Shown here in pieces: positions 50,529 through 61,027 of a stretch of 64,000 bases of DNA. The stretch is taken from NCBI RefSeq assembly GCF_900177535.1, contig NZ_FXAJ01000001.1, positions 868,001-932,000 on the forward strand. The letters run 5' to 3'. Made by a program: the position numbers and the translations under genes. Every line of letters starts with the position of its first letter. Position 1 is the stretch's first letter. This stretch comes from Priestia filamentosa. GTDB taxonomy: Bacteria > Bacillota > Bacilli > Bacillales > Bacillaceae_H. The notes below the pieces were generated by a model. The model was not told where the DNA came from, made no database searches, and worked only from the letters and a program-made list of their open reading frames with translations.

Positions 50529-50721
50529 GGTGTTTATTTAAGTATTAATATTTGATTCCATTCGGAAGTATTGCTATAATCGAAAGGGAACAAATGTTCG
50601 TTTTGGTTATAAAGGTGAGAAAAGCGTTTAAAAGCTTATTGAAGAAGGATATTTGAAAAACGAGAACGACCGTTTTAGAATGGGGTTTCCAAAACGAAAA
50701 TTGATGATGGAGGTATTACAT

Positions 50722-51225
50722 ATGTATGTAACGATTGCAGACTTTATTAGAGAGTGGAACAAAGAAGCCTTATTAACTCAAAAGGTTTTAGATGGTTTGA
50801 CAGACCATTCGTTAAAACAACAAGTTTATCCAGAAGGTCGTACATTAGGAAGAATTGCGTGGCATTTCACAACAAATATTCCAGAATACTTAGCTCATTT
50901 CGGGTTAAAAATAGATGGGTTGGAAAAGGCAGGAAATGTCCCAACTTCCGCCAAAGAAATCGCTGAAACCTTTAAAAATGTAAGTTCTTATGCCTCCAAA
51001 ATCATTGAAGAACAGTGGACAGATGAATCACTAGAACATATACAAGAAGCGTTCGGAAGACAGGAATCAAACGCTATGATTTTAATGGGATTAATTAAGC
51101 ATATTGTTCATCATCGCGGACAAGTTACGGTTTTAATGCGTCAAGCAGGGCTAAAACCTTTTGGGGTTTATGGACCACCAAAAGAAGATTGGCTTCATTT
51201 AGGTGTGGAAAATCCACCGCTTTAA
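50722..51225 (+). CDS. DinB-family protein
   Basis: 167 residues, four-helix-bundle metal protein fold. Metal ligands fit: His in GRIAWHFTTNIPEYLAHFGL and the His pair in GLIKHIVHHRGQVTVLMRQA. Members include bacillithiol-dependent enzymes. The ATG at 50722 has GGAGG 8 nt upstream. The 70 bases before it (50630-50721) read LIEEGYLKNENDRFRMGFPK in frame, which looks like the tail of a lost regulator gene. Confidence 0.87.
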   Translation: MYVTIADFIREWNKEALLTQKVLDGLTDHSLKQQVYPEGRTLGRIAWHFTTNIPEYLAHFGLKIDGLEKAGNVPTSAKEIAETFKNVSSYASKIIEEQWTDESLEHIQEAFGRQESNAMILMGLIKHIVHHRGQVTVLMRQAGLKPFGVYGPPKEDWLHLGVENPPL

Positions 51226-51259
51226 TAGTGTGATGAACGGTTCGTTAGGAAGAGAAGGG

Positions 51260-51291
51260 AGGAAACCCTTAGAGGTGGGTTTCCTTTAATT
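51260..51291 (+). terminator. Terminator of DinB gene
   Basis: AGGAAACCC / GGGTTTCCT stem with an 8-nt loop and TTAATTTT. Confidence 0.82.
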
Positions 51292-51331
51292 TTGATTTAC
51301 TATCAACATTAAAATGTAATAGAACCATTAT

Positions 51332-52537
51332 TTAAGAAAGTTGTCTATCGAGAAATTCGCGCATATTTACAACTTTTCCGCTTTGGATCGACTCATCAGC
51401 AGCACTTGCGACTGCAATAGACCAAAATCCTTCAGCAGGAGTGGCTGCTTTTGTTTTTTCTCCAGCAATCGCATCAACAAACGCCCTATGTTCATAGTAC
51501 GTTCCACCATTATGACCGCTATTTTGAATGGTTTCAGGATAGCATGGATTAGTAATTTTGGCAGGAGCACTTTCTCCACAAAGCACTTCTAAATGTGTAG
51601 ATGGTTTATGATATGGAAGAAAATCTTCATTTTCATATCCATATAGTCTTCCTCGGTCTCCGCACAGCGTTAAATCTTCATGAAAAAGGGGGGAGAACAT
51701 GCACAAATTAAAAGAAGCATGTATTCCATTTTCATAAATAATGATGACGTTTGCATGATCTAATATATCAGCTTTCTTTCCTTCATATTGAAAGTCTTTA
51801 AAATTGATAGCGTTTCCACCTGTTGCATAAATAGAAAAGGGTTTAGCATTTGCAAATAGATTTAATAAATCAAAGTAATGGCAGCATTTTTCAATAAGAG
51901 TTCCGCCTGAAAGTTCTGAAAATTTATTCCACTGCTCGACTTTATCTAAGAAAGGAAGGCGGTGTTCTGTCATCGTCATCGTTTTTATATTTCCAATTGA
52001 GTTGCGCTCTCTTGCCTCATAAAGGGCTTCTTGGTAAAGCGCTTTGTAGCGATATTGCAAACCAATTTGAAAAACGTTCTGATAAGACTCAGCCCATTGT
52101 TGAATGATCCATGCATCTTTCAGCGTAGTTGCCATTGGTTTCTCAAGTAAAATATGTTTTCCAGATTTCATTGCTTCTTCCACAATTTCTTTATGTGTAT
52201 AATTTGGGGTGCAAATAATGAGTCCATCAACATCAGAATCTTCGCACGCTGCTTTCAAATCATCATAAACATGGACAACATGACCCGGAAAGCTTTCCTC
52301 AATCATATGAAGCGCTTCTTTAACACTTTTTTGATTAGGATCATATATGCCGTGAACTGTAGCTCGTCCTTCTAACATCGTTGCTTTAATATGCTCATGG
52401 CCAATCATCCCGGCACCAATAATGTTAAACTTATAAAGAGGTGTTTCTTTTTTATAAATATGTTTGTCTTTTTCACGCAAATAGTGGCTGTTTAGAAAAC
52501 CCGAAAAAAAGGTGCTATGACGTTCAAATTCCCCCAT
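51332..52537 (-). CDS. Gfo/Idh/MocA-family NAD(P) oxidoreductase
   Basis: About 401 residues. Rossmann motif in FNIIGAGMIGHEHIKATMLE (starting near residue 37), then VDGLIICTPNYTHKEIVEEA and the catalytic-Lys stretch MKSGKHILLEKPMATTLKDA. C-terminal sheet domain with GGTLIEKCCHYFDLLNLFAN. Acts on a sugar or inositol-like polyol; substrate unknown. It carries about 35 extra residues before the Rossmann fold. Start 52537 chosen because GGAGG lies 7 nt upstream. Confidence 0.9.
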   Translation of the reverse strand: MGEFERHSTFFSGFLNSHYLREKDKHIYKKETPLYKFNIIGAGMIGHEHIKATMLEGRATVHGIYDPNQKSVKEALHMIEESFPGHVVHVYDDLKAACEDSDVDGLIICTPNYTHKEIVEEAMKSGKHILLEKPMATTLKDAWIIQQWAESYQNVFQIGLQYRYKALYQEALYEARERNSIGNIKTMTMTEHRLPFLDKVEQWNKFSELSGGTLIEKCCHYFDLLNLFANAKPFSIYATGGNAINFKDFQYEGKKADILDHANVIIIYENGIHASFNLCMFSPLFHEDLTLCGDRGRLYGYENEDFLPYHKPSTHLEVLCGESAPAKITNPCYPETIQNSGHNGGTYYEHRAFVDAIAGEKTKAATPAEGFWSIAVASAADESIQSGKVVNMREFLDRQLS

Positions 52538-52655
52538 ATCCATGCCTCCTGTTTTTTAGAAACTCTCATTAAAGTATAAAAAGCTTTGTTAGAAAATACA
52601 ACAGAGGTTATTTATGTTCTTATTAATATATGTTCTAAAAGATAAAATGATATAA

Positions 52656-52690
52656 AAAAAGACTCACATTGTGAAAATGTGAGTCTTCCT
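52656..52690 (-). terminator. Terminator of LCP gene
   Basis: AAGACTCACATT / AATGTGAGTCTT stem with a 5-nt loop. On the minus strand a seven-T run follows. Confidence 0.9.
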
Positions 52691-52694
52691 TCAT

Positions 52695-53654
52695 TTAGTT
52701 AAGAAACTCTTGTAGAGCTTTTTTATTTTCTTCTTTATCAATACTTAACACAGATCCAACGTCTTCACGGGCATTTTCAAATGTACCGTCAAGAGGGAGG
52801 CGAAGTGTTTTAACTTCCTTTGTACTTCCTGTAGCAAAGTCTTTTCCAAGGAGTAGAAGTGTTTTTTGATCAATGTTTGTATCAACATACGGATCTGTAA
52901 GACCGAGCAATTTTGGAAGTTTGAAGACACTGCCGATGCTTGCGGCTTCTTTTTTCAGTTTTGTTAGCACTTCTTGCTGACGTTGAACGCGTCCAAAGTC
53001 ACTTAAACTATCGTGGCGGAAGCGAACATAGCCAAGAAGTTTGTCACCATGTAATGTTTGTTTTCCTTCATGAAGAGTCATACCAATACCAGAAGACATT
53101 TCTTCTTCAACTGTTACAGTAATACCGTCTGGAGCAATCGCATCCACGACTTTTGGGAAGCCTTGAAAGTCTACGACAGCGTAGTAGTTAATATCAACGC
53201 CGAAGTTTTCTTCAATTGTTTTACGTAAAAGCTCAGGGCCGCCAAAAGCAAAGGCAGAATTTAATTTTTGTTTCCCGTGTCCTGGAACGTCAACATACAT
53301 GTCTCTCATAAGGGAAACGATTTTAGGTTGTTTTGTGTCTTGATCATAGTGTGCAATAAGGATGGAATCTGTACGAGCGTGGTCTTCACCTCGTGAATCA
53401 CTTCCAAGCAAAAGGACATTCATTTTTCCGTTGTTAGGAAGTGAACCATTAAAGTCATAAAGCTCTCCGTCTTTTGCGAAACTTCCATCCTGAGCTTCAG
53501 AGAGTCCTATTTTATATTGAATAAAGCTGTAAATTCCTCCAGCAACAACTATAAGAAGGATAAGCGCTAGAATAATGCGGCCCCATCTTGGTCGACGTCT
53601 TCTTTTTCTATTTCTTGTTCTTTCCAATGTGCTTTTCACCACTTTCTCTATCAT
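52695..53654 (-). CDS. LytR-CpsA-Psr (LCP) family cell-wall glycopolymer ligase
   Basis: About 319 residues. One N-terminal membrane helix (IILALILLIVVAGGIYSFIQ) after a very basic segment RNRKRRRRPRWGR. LCP domain outside the cell with MNVLLLGSDSRGEDHARTDS, DTKQPKIVSLMRDMYVDVPG, KLNSAFAFGGPELLRKTIEE and LGYVRFRHDSLSDFGRVQRQ. The Arg and Asp residues bind the polyprenyl-pyrophosphate. These enzymes attach teichoic acids or other polymers to peptidoglycan. The exact start is uncertain (ATG 53654 or a nearby GTG/TTG). Confidence 0.9.
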   Translation of the reverse strand: MIEKVVKSTLERTRNRKRRRRPRWGRIILALILLIVVAGGIYSFIQYKIGLSEAQDGSFAKDGELYDFNGSLPNNGKMNVLLLGSDSRGEDHARTDSILIAHYDQDTKQPKIVSLMRDMYVDVPGHGKQKLNSAFAFGGPELLRKTIEENFGVDINYYAVVDFQGFPKVVDAIAPDGITVTVEEEMSSGIGMTLHEGKQTLHGDKLLGYVRFRHDSLSDFGRVQRQQEVLTKLKKEAASIGSVFKLPKLLGLTDPYVDTNIDQKTLLLLGKDFATGSTKEVKTLRLPLDGTFENAREDVGSVLSIDKEENKKALQEFLN

Positions 53655-53807
53655 GATGCCAGTAGCATTTGTACTCTTAAGCAAACATTGTATCAAACTT
53701 TTCTTTGTTTGGCATCTGATAAGAGAAAGAGCGTAATCAGATTTCTTGCGCGCATTCTTTCTGCTAGTGTATATTAGGATATACTTTATAGGAAAGGAGA
53801 GGAGAAA

Positions 53808-54020
53808 ATGAATCGTTATTTATTTCAATACGAAGTGCTTTCGCTAAAGAAAGAAGGAGAGTTTAGCGTTGTTGCGCAAAGTGAAGAAGAAGCAGCATCT
53901 CAAATTCTAGAGCGCGTGGCAGATATTGAGTTTACAGATGAAGATGATGTGAAGATTGGCAAACTGATCAAAGTTATTGAAGCAAAAGATCATTATTACG
54001 AGTGCGAAGGTTGTACATGA
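53808..54020 (+). CDS. Small acidic protein of unknown function
   Basis: 70 residues: LFQYEVLSLKKEGEFSVVAQ, SEEEAASQILERVADIEFTD and a CEGCT end with two Cys. AAAGGAGAGG 6 nt before ATG 53808 and a strong terminator after confirm it as a gene. No family recognised. Confidence 0.65.
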   Translation: MNRYLFQYEVLSLKKEGEFSVVAQSEEEAASQILERVADIEFTDEDDVKIGKLIKVIEAKDHYYECEGCT

Positions 54021-54030
54021 TCATTACATA

Positions 54031-54075
54031 GCGTAAAAAATCCCTCTTCCTTATTTAAAGAGGGATTTTTTACGC
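54031..54075. terminator. Bidirectional terminator between small gene and lexA
   Basis: A perfect 18-bp stem, GCGTAAAAAATCCCTCTT with its full complement, and a 9-nt loop. T-rich on both strands. Confidence 0.95.
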
Positions 54076-54078
54076 CTT

Positions 54079-54702
54079 CTAATGAATCGAGCGATATACG
54101 CCAATAACTTTTCCTAAAATTGAAACATTGTTCAAAATAATAGGAGCCATTGTCGCGTTTTCAGGTTGTAAACGAATATAGTTTTCTTCTTTAAAGAAAC
54201 GTTTTACTGTTGCTTCATTTTCTTCTGTCATAGCAACAACAATATCGCCGTTGCTCGCTGTTTGCTGTTGTCTCACAATTACCATATCGCCATTTAGAAT
54301 TCCAGCTTCAATCATACTATCTCCCACAATTTCAAGCATAAATACGTGCTCATCAGGAGCTGCATATTTATCAGGTAACGGAAAATATTCTTCAATGTTC
54401 TCTATCGCTGTAATAGGCTGTCCTGCTGTTACTTTACCAATAACCGGAACATTAATAACATTATTTTTTTGAACATCGTTTGTTTGATCTAAGTCCAGAA
54501 TCTCGATTGCACGCGGTTTTGTAGGGTCACGTCGAATTAATCCTTTGCTTTCAAGGCGAGCTAAGTGCCCGTGAACCGTTGAGCTTGATGCAAGTCCGAC
54601 TGCTTCACCAATTTCGCGTACTGACGGGGGATATCCTTTAAGTTTTACACATTCTTTTATATGACTCAAAATCTGTTGCTGTCTCTTCGATAACTTTGTC
54701 AT
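54079..54702 (-). CDS. lexA: SOS repressor LexA
   Basis: 207 residues. Winged helix ([40 protein letters not shown]) and a self-cleaving protease domain. Cleavage site Ala-Gly in [20 protein letters not shown], the catalytic Ser in [18 protein letters not shown], and Lys in [10 protein letters not shown]. Represses DNA-repair and division-block genes until RecA-triggered cleavage. Divergent from yneA, with shared LexA boxes between. Confidence 0.97.
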   Translation of the reverse strand: MTKLSKRQQQILSHIKECVKLKGYPPSVREIGEAVGLASSSTVHGHLARLESKGLIRRDPTKPRAIEILDLDQTNDVQKNNVINVPVIGKVTAGQPITAIENIEEYFPLPDKYAAPDEHVFMLEIVGDSMIEAGILNGDMVIVRQQQTASNGDIVVAMTEENEATVKRFFKEENYIRLQPENATMAPIILNNVSILGKVIGVYRSIH

Positions 54703-54764
54703 TGGGATTCACCTCAAATCTAGCTCAATCTTACTAGGATTATAACATGGTTTTTTCATAGATA

Positions 54765-54847
54765 CAAACATAAGTTCGAAAAAAATCCGTTGACAATAAA
54801 AGAATGAAAGAGATAAAATAAGAACGTATATTCCGAACATACATTCT
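54765..54847. promoter_or_regulatory. Three LexA boxes in the lexA-yneA region
   Basis: Box 1: CGAACTTATGTTTG on the minus strand (54778-54765). Box 2: AGAACGTATATTCC (54821-54834). Box 3: CGAACATACATTCT (54834-54847), directly abutting box 2. The Gram-positive consensus is CGAAC-N4-GTTCG. Boxes 2 and 3 have ATTC for GTTC. Boxes 2 and 3 cover the yneA start site; box 1 lies toward lexA. The arrangement matches the B. subtilis lexA-yneA control region. Confidence 0.85.
54790..54819 (+). promoter_or_regulatory. yneA promoter
   Basis: TTGACA (54790-54795), an 18-bp spacer and TAAAAT (54814-54819). LexA boxes start two bases later. Confidence 0.85.
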
Positions 54848-54863
54848 TAAGGGTGGGAGAAAG

Positions 54864-55181
54864 ATGAAAAAGAGGACTAATTCACTTACATACTATGTCA
54901 CATTTTTTGCAGGACTTGCACTTTTTTCATTTATTATATTGAACGTGTCAAAAGAGCCAGAGCTTGATCAATATGCCATTGTTACCGTTAAAGCAGGCGA
55001 TACGCTTTGGGGATTAGCGAACGAGTATCAAGGGAATCATCAGCTTTCAACCGTTGATTTTATAGATTGGGTCGAGAAGCAGAACAATATAGAGAAGAAA
55101 GACCTTAAAGAAGGCGAAGAAATTTATATTCCAGTTTTAAAAGAAAAACTAAACAATGCGCTTGTTGCTAAAACACAGTAA
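54864..55181 (+). CDS. yneA: Cell division suppressor YneA
   Basis: 105 residues. One membrane helix (YYVTFFAGLALFSFIILNVS) and an external LysM domain (YAIVTVKAGDTLWGLANEYQ ... IEKKDLKEGEEIYIPV). It blocks cell division during SOS. Position divergent from lexA, behind LexA boxes, settles the identity. First gene of yneA-yneB-ynzC. Confidence 0.95.
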   Translation: MKKRTNSLTYYVTFFAGLALFSFIILNVSKEPELDQYAIVTVKAGDTLWGLANEYQGNHQLSTVDFIDWVEKQNNIEKKDLKEGEEIYIPVLKEKLNNALVAKTQ

Positions 55182-55238
55182 TAGATTCTTGCTGTTTTCT
55201 TTTCTTTCGTGAAATAATAGATTAAAAACACTGTGTAG

Positions 55239-55919
<681 letters not shown>

Positions 55920-55995
55920 GGTAACTTACTTGCTAATTTACCCTCTCTTTTGTACGATATGTACATAAACGAGAACTTTTTATAAGGAGAATACA

Positions 55996-56229
55996 ATGTT
56001 ATCAAAAGATAAAATTGCTCGAATTAATGAGCTTGCAAACAAAGCAAAAACAGAAGGTTTAACAGAAAAAGAAGCTTCTGAACAAAAAAATTTACGACAA
56101 GAATATTTACAAACTTTTCGTAAATCAATGACCAATTCCTTACATTCGGTCAAAATTGTCGATCCAGAAGGCAATGATGTTACACCGAAAAAGTTAAAAG
56201 AGAGTCAAAAACGTAACAAATTAAATTAA
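55996..56229 (+). CDS. ynzC: DUF896 protein YnzC
   Basis: 77 residues. IARINELANKAKTEGLTEKE and ASEQKNLRQEYLQTFRKSMT form the two-helix DUF896 fold, ending NSLHSVKIVDPEGNDVTPKK. Third gene of the SOS operon, with AAGGAG before ATG 55996. Confidence 0.93.
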   Translation: MLSKDKIARINELANKAKTEGLTEKEASEQKNLRQEYLQTFRKSMTNSLHSVKIVDPEGNDVTPKKLKESQKRNKLN

Positions 56230-56241
56230 TGGGTTATCATA

Positions 56242-56287
56242 AAAAGGTTAGAGGAGAAATAGTGCTATACTCTGACCTTTTTTTGTA
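56242..56287 (+). terminator. Terminator of yneA-yneB-ynzC
   Basis: AAAAGGTTAGAG / CTCTGACCTTTT (12 bp, one GU), then TTTTG. Confidence 0.88.
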
Positions 56288-56340
56288 TTTTATGAGTGAA
56301 AACATCGTTAATAAGAAATGCTATAATTGCTATTGAATTG

Positions 56341-56370
56341 TTGTACAAATCAAGGCAATATTAGTATGAT
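56341..56370 (+). promoter_or_regulatory. Probable tkt promoter
   Basis: TTGTAC (56341-56346), an 18-bp spacer and TATGAT (56365-56370), 45 bases before the tkt start codon. Confidence 0.6.
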
Positions 56371-56414
56371 AGAGTTATTATTAGATTTTTGTTAGCAGAA
56401 AGGAAGGAAAGAAA

Positions 56415-58421
56415 ATGTCACAACGTATTGAAGATTTATCAATTACTACTATTCGCACACTTTCTATTGATGCAATTGAGAAAGCAAACTCAGGACATCC
56501 TGGAATGCCAATGGGCGCAGCTCCAATGGCATATGCTTTATGGACAAAATTTATGAATCATAATCCGAAAAACCCTGAATGGTTTAACCGCGATCGTTTC
56601 GTGTTATCAGCGGGTCACGGATCAATGCTTCTGTATAGCCTTCTACACCTTTCAGGCTATGATCTATCAATGGACGAAATCAAAAACTTCCGTCAATGGG
56701 GAAGTAAAACACCTGGACATCCAGAATACCGTCATACAGCTGGTGTTGAAGCAACAACAGGTCCATTAGGACAAGGTATCGCAATGGCTGTAGGTATGGC
56801 TATGGGTGAAAGACATTTAGCAGCAACTTACAACAAAGAGAACTTTGACATCGTAAACCACTATACATATTCAATTTGTGGAGACGGAGACCTTATGGAA
56901 GGGGTTGCAAGCGAAGCTGCTTCACTTGCTGCACACTTACAACTTGGTCGTCTTATCGTTCTTTATGATTCAAATGATATCTCATTAGATGGTGAACTTG
57001 ATCGTTCATTCTCTGAAAACGTAGAAGGTCGTTTCAACGCATATGGATGGCAAGTTATCCGTGTTGAAGACGGAAACAACATTGAAGAAATTAATGCGGC
57101 GATTGAAGAAGCACAAAAAGATACAAAACGTCCAACATTAATTGAAGTGAAAACAGTAATTGGTTATGGTTCTCCGAACAAGTCTGGTACCTCAGGTGTT
57201 CACGGTGCACCACTTGGTGAAGACGAAATGAAGTTAACAAAAGAAGCTTATAAATGGACATTTGAACAAGATTTCCACGTGCCTGATGAAGTGTACGAGC
57301 ATTTTGAAAGCACAATTGTTCAAAAAGGACAAGAAAGCGAAGAAAAATGGAACAAGCTTTTTGCAGAATACAAAGAGCAGCATGGCGAGCTTGCTGAGCA
57401 GTTCGAAAAAGCTTTAAAAGGCGAAGTAGATGTAGACTGGAACAGCATTTTACCAAGCTTTGAGGCTGGTAAAGAAGTTGCAACACGTGCATCTTCAGGA
57501 GACGTGTTAAACGCGATTGCTGAAAACATTCCATCTTTCTTCGGCGGCTCTGCTGATTTAGCTGGTTCAAATAAAACATCAATTAAAAAATCTGGTGACT
57601 TTACAGCAGAAGACTACAGCGGACGTAATATTTGGTTCGGTGTTCGTGAATTTGCGATGGGAGCAGCTTTAAATGGTTTAGCTTTACATGGCGGTTTAAA
57701 ACCATTTGGCGGTACGTTCTTCGTATTCTCTGACTACCTTCGTCCAGCAATTCGTCTTTCAGCTTTAATGGGAACACCTGTAACATACGTGTTCACACAT
57801 GATAGCATTGCTGTTGGTGAAGATGGTCCAACACATGAGCCTGTTGAACAACTTGCATCATTCCGTGCAATGCCTCATCTTTCTGTATTGCGTCCAGCAG
57901 ATGCAATGGAAGTTGGAGCAGCATGGCGCTTAGCAATTGAATCTACTGATCAACCAACAATGCTTGTGCTTACTCGTCAAGGTTTGCCAACGCTTGATAT
58001 TACGCACGAAGAAGCATACGAAGGCGTTTCAAAAGGTGCTTACGTCGTTTCTCCTGCACAAAAAGAAACAGCAGATGCACTTTTACTTGCGTCAGGTTCT
58101 GAAGTAGGTTTGGCTATGAAGGCACAAGAAGAGCTTAAAAAAGACAATATCGATGTTGCAGTTGTTAGCATTCCATCATTTGATCGTTTTGAAGCTCAAT
58201 CAGCTGACTATAAAGAAAGCGTACTTCCAAGCGCTGTAACAAAACGTCTTGGTATTGAAATGGGATCTTCATTCGGCTGGCATAAATATGTAGGCGGAGA
58301 AGGCGAAGTCCTAGCAATTGACGGTTTCGGTGCTTCTGGCCCAGGAGAAAAAGTATTAGAAGAATACGGCTTCTCTACTGAAAATGTTGTAGCTCGCGTG
58401 AAAAATTTACTAAACGCATAA
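56415..58421 (+). CDS. tkt: Transketolase
   Basis: 668 residues. Moves two-carbon ketol units in the pentose-phosphate pathway, using thiamine diphosphate. Markers: [54 protein letters not shown], the Th[10 protein letters not shown], and [10 protein letters not shown]. The Pyr domain contains the catalytic Glu in [20 protein letters not shown], and there is [20 protein letters not shown]. Full length and monocistronic with an own terminator. Confidence 0.98.
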   Translation: MSQRIEDLSITTIRTLSIDAIEKANSGHPGMPMGAAPMAYALWTKFMNHNPKNPEWFNRDRFVLSAGHGSMLLYSLLHLSGYDLSMDEIKNFRQWGSKTPGHPEYRHTAGVEATTGPLGQGIAMAVGMAMGERHLAATYNKENFDIVNHYTYSICGDGDLMEGVASEAASLAAHLQLGRLIVLYDSNDISLDGELDRSFSENVEGRFNAYGWQVIRVEDGNNIEEINAAIEEAQKDTKRPTLIEVKTVIGYGSPNKSGTSGVHGAPLGEDEMKLTKEAYKWTFEQDFHVPDEVYEHFESTIVQKGQESEEKWNKLFAEYKEQHGELAEQFEKALKGEVDVDWNSILPSFEAGKEVATRASSGDVLNAIAENIPSFFGGSADLAGSNKTSIKKSGDFTAEDYSGRNIWFGVREFAMGAALNGLALHGGLKPFGGTFFVFSDYLRPAIRLSALMGTPVTYVFTHDSIAVGEDGPTHEPVEQLASFRAMPHLSVLRPADAMEVGAAWRLAIESTDQPTMLVLTRQGLPTLDITHEEAYEGVSKGAYVVSPAQKETADALLLASGSEVGLAMKAQEELKKDNIDVAVVSIPSFDRFEAQSADYKESVLPSAVTKRLGIEMGSSFGWHKYVGGEGEVLAIDGFGASGPGEKVLEEYGFSTENVVARVKNLLNA

Positions 58422-58435
58422 AATCTACAGTAATG

Positions 58436-58469
58436 AAAAAAAGACTGTCGTTATGACAGTCTTTTTTTC
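58436..58469 (+). terminator. Terminator of tkt
   Basis: AAAAAGACTGTC / GACAGTCTTTTT with a 5-nt loop. Confidence 0.93.
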
Positions 58470-58569
58470 AATTCGACAAAACAAGTGCTTCTCCTCGTCA
58501 GCGATAGACAAGCCTTTTTTCTTTTTCCCTATATAATAATAGGAAAAGACGCAAAGGGGAGAATGAGCG

Positions 58570-59016
58570 TTGAGAACTTATGAACTCTATTCAATTAAAG
58601 AACCGTTTTGGGCTCACTACGGGGCGAGACCAGAAATGATTGGCGGTCTTTTAAAGGAATTTAAATATAAAGAGCATGTTTACTATAAAGAAATTGAAAA
58701 ACAAGTACGCTATATTACAAACCTTGTGCCGGTTTTAGAAGTGCGTGAATATTTACGAGATGGGTTTGCAGGGCTTCCTCGCTTTCGGGTATTTATGAGA
58801 GGCTCACTTCTTGTTTGTCAACAAAACGGAAGTGAAGCTGCTCTTTGCATGAATGATCACCTTATGATTTTACATGCAAACGGTCCGTATAAAATAGAGC
58901 ATCTTGTGTTAAAACTGTTAGCAACGTATGATTCTCGCTATTTTATTACAAATTCTGAAAACGGACACTACAATTGGTTGAAAAGTCCTGTTGAAGAACA
59001 AAGAAAATTTGGGTAA
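58570..59016 (+). CDS. sirA: Sporulation inhibitor of replication SirA
   Basis: 148 residues. Binds DnaA at the start of sporulation to stop new rounds of replication. Recognised by RTYELYSIKEPFWAHYGARP, EIEKQVRYITNLVPVLEVRE and by position between tkt and yneF (yneE in B. subtilis). Start TTG 58570 with AAGGGGAGA upstream. Confidence 0.92.
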   Translation: MRTYELYSIKEPFWAHYGARPEMIGGLLKEFKYKEHVYYKEIEKQVRYITNLVPVLEVREYLRDGFAGLPRFRVFMRGSLLVCQQNGSEAALCMNDHLMILHANGPYKIEHLVLKLLATYDSRYFITNSENGHYNWLKSPVEEQRKFG

Positions 59017-59103
59017 AATAGAGAAATTGTAGATGAAGTGTTGTATAATAAAACGTGTTTTAGTACACTGTAATGTAGACAACATGAAGGAGGAAATATA
59101 ACT

Positions 59104-59319
59104 ATGTGGGTACCCATTCTAGTTGGTGTTCTAGCATTACTTGTTGGAATAGCACTAGGATTTTTCATTGCTCGTAAATATATGATGAGCTACTTAAAGA
59201 AAAATCCACCAATTAATGAGCAAATGCTCAAAATGATGATGATGCAAATGGGCATGAAGCCGTCGCAAAAGAAAATTAACCAAATGATGAAAGCTATGAA
59301 CAGTCAAATTGACAAGTAA
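59104..59319 (+). CDS. yneF: UPF0154 membrane protein YneF
   Basis: 71 residues: one membrane helix ([20 protein letters not shown]) then a Met-rich basic segment [20 protein letters not shown] and [18 protein letters not shown]. Essential or near-essential in some Firmicutes, with unknown mechanism. Confidence 0.94.
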   Translation: MWVPILVGVLALLVGIALGFFIARKYMMSYLKKNPPINEQMLKMMMMQMGMKPSQKKINQMMKAMNSQIDK

Positions 59320-59400
59320 TTTGTCTTCATCTTTACAAAGGACAAGCATTTGGTTTGTTTCTCGATTGTGAAAGCTACCATAATAGCGGAATCCGTCTGA

Positions 59401-59450
59401 AAATCACTTTTTCTATTGTACAGTATCACAATAGAGAGGGTGGTTTTTTT
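59401..59450 (+). terminator. Terminator between yneF and next small gene
   Basis: ATCACTTTTTCTATTGT pairs with ACAATAGAGAGGGTGGT (several GU pairs), followed by seven T residues. Confidence 0.75.
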
Positions 59451-59533
59451 TATGTTAAAACAGTTGGAGATATATGGTATTATAAGGGTGATTGTATATT
59501 TTTAACTGGGTATATATATAAAGGGGGAAGTAG

Positions 59534-59722
59534 ATGGGAAGCTTTGCTATCGGAGATGCTATTTATCAACTATTGATGATGATTCTTCTTCTAGCCATTG
59601 TAGGTTTTATCCTAAAGTTCATCTTAAAGATGATAAGGCAACAAAAAAAGAAACAGCAATATTTAGCACGGTTGGAACAGAAAATAGATCAATTGTCTGA
59701 GAAAGTTGACCGAAAAATGTAA
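59534..59722 (+). CDS. Small membrane-coiled-coil protein
   Basis: 62 residues: an N-terminal helix (LLMMILLLAIVGFILKFILK) and a coiled coil (QYLARLEQKIDQLSEKVDRK). It resembles DUF4083-type small proteins. A strong AAGGGGG precedes ATG 59534. Function unknown. Confidence 0.7.
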   Translation: MGSFAIGDAIYQLLMMILLLAIVGFILKFILKMIRQQKKKQQYLARLEQKIDQLSEKVDRKM

Positions 59723-59893
59723 GGCTAGAAATATCCATTCTCTCCTAGCTTCTTCTTTTTTTGAAAACCTTTGAATAGAACAAGGAGAAAGAAGGAGAGA
59801 GAACGAAACATAACATAAAAGATACCTGTCTCACTTCGTTTAGAGAGTAGGACATATGAAAGATTGAAACTAAAACTGGAGGAATGGAAAAGA

Positions 59894-61027
59894 GTGAACA
59901 CGTTTAAATTTCCGCTACCTTACTTTGTTTTATTTATCATTTTCACTTTCATTACTTATGTTACGTTTGATTGGGGGATTTTTGTAGTTATTGGAGTGCT
60001 CCCACTGCTTGCTATTTTACTTGCTGTTCTTTGCCATGAGCTTGGTCATTTCTTATTTTGTAAAGCAAATGGTTATACATTTGAACGCTTTGTAATTGGT
60101 CCCCTTGTTGTATCTAAACAGAGGGATAAAATCCAAGTGACAGAGAACAAGAGCTGGGTTAACTGGGGACAAGTTGTGATGACGCCAGGGATGTCTGAAT
60201 ATGAAAAAATGAGAAAGAGATATATAGGTTATTTTTTGTCAGGAAGTATGCTTAATGTTCTCATTTTTATCGGGTCCTTTGTAGCTTTCTTCATAAATGG
60301 TTCTTTCTTCTCTATCCTTCTTGGCCTTTCTAATCTTGTTGTAGCTGTTATATCGCTTACACCAGCAACATATCATAAAGAGTATTCTGATGGGTATAGT
60401 CTTACTCTTTTATTTAAAAATGACAATACGAGTCGCCTCTACACGAATATGATAAAAGCTCGTCACTATTTAGAAAGTGTGGAGAAGGTAACAGAGCTTC
60501 ACAATGAGGCTTTCTCTAAAATGAAAAAAGAGTTGTTAGATCAAATGAAAACGCTTGATAAGGATAATAGTGTCCAGATTGATTTAGTTTGTCTCACAAT
60601 GCTTTATATAAGTTCTTACTACCTTCTACAAGAACGGTACCGAGAAGGGGCAGGACTCTTAAAGAAAGTTTTCTCCTCCTCTTTTGAAAGTATATACAAA
60701 CGTCAGCTTCTGGCTAACTATCTTTTTATGCAAAACATGATTTATGAGTATGAGGAAGTCTATGAGGAAGAGGTATCACTAGACGATAGAAGTGAGCGAA
60801 TTTCTTCCTTGAAAATCAAAGCATGTTTTCATCAAAGAAGCGGTCAGCGAAAGCTTGCTGTTCAAACGCTTAATAAAGCCTTACAGCAAGTTACATTTGT
60901 GAAAAGTCCAGCAATGACAGGAGAAATAGAAACAAAGCTTTTACAGAGTATGAAAGGAAAAGTAACGGATTTTTCAACTTCTCATAAGGAAGAATACGAT
61001 TCCGTAAGTGAAGTGCATAAAATGTAG
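59894..61027 (+). CDS. M50-like (site-2 protease type) membrane metalloprotease with helical C-terminal domain
   Basis: 377 residues. Two helices (FVLFIIFTFITYVTFDWGIF, VIGVLPLLAILLAVLCHELG), with the zinc motif CHELGHFLF in the second. Two more helices at 120-165, followed by TPATYHKEYSDGYSL, where Asp-Gly could supply the third zinc ligand, although the usual NxxPxxxLDG is altered. The last ~200 residues are soluble, helical and TPR-like (EEYDSVS end). GTG 59894 is chosen with GGAGG upstream; TTG 59864 has no site. It may cut a membrane-bound regulator. No partner lies beside it. Confidence 0.75.
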   Translation: MNTFKFPLPYFVLFIIFTFITYVTFDWGIFVVIGVLPLLAILLAVLCHELGHFLFCKANGYTFERFVIGPLVVSKQRDKIQVTENKSWVNWGQVVMTPGMSEYEKMRKRYIGYFLSGSMLNVLIFIGSFVAFFINGSFFSILLGLSNLVVAVISLTPATYHKEYSDGYSLTLLFKNDNTSRLYTNMIKARHYLESVEKVTELHNEAFSKMKKELLDQMKTLDKDNSVQIDLVCLTMLYISSYYLLQERYREGAGLLKKVFSSSFESIYKRQLLANYLFMQNMIYEYEEVYEEEVSLDDRSERISSLKIKACFHQRSGQRKLAVQTLNKALQQVTFVKSPAMTGEIETKLLQSMKGKVTDFSTSHKEEYDSVSEVHKM

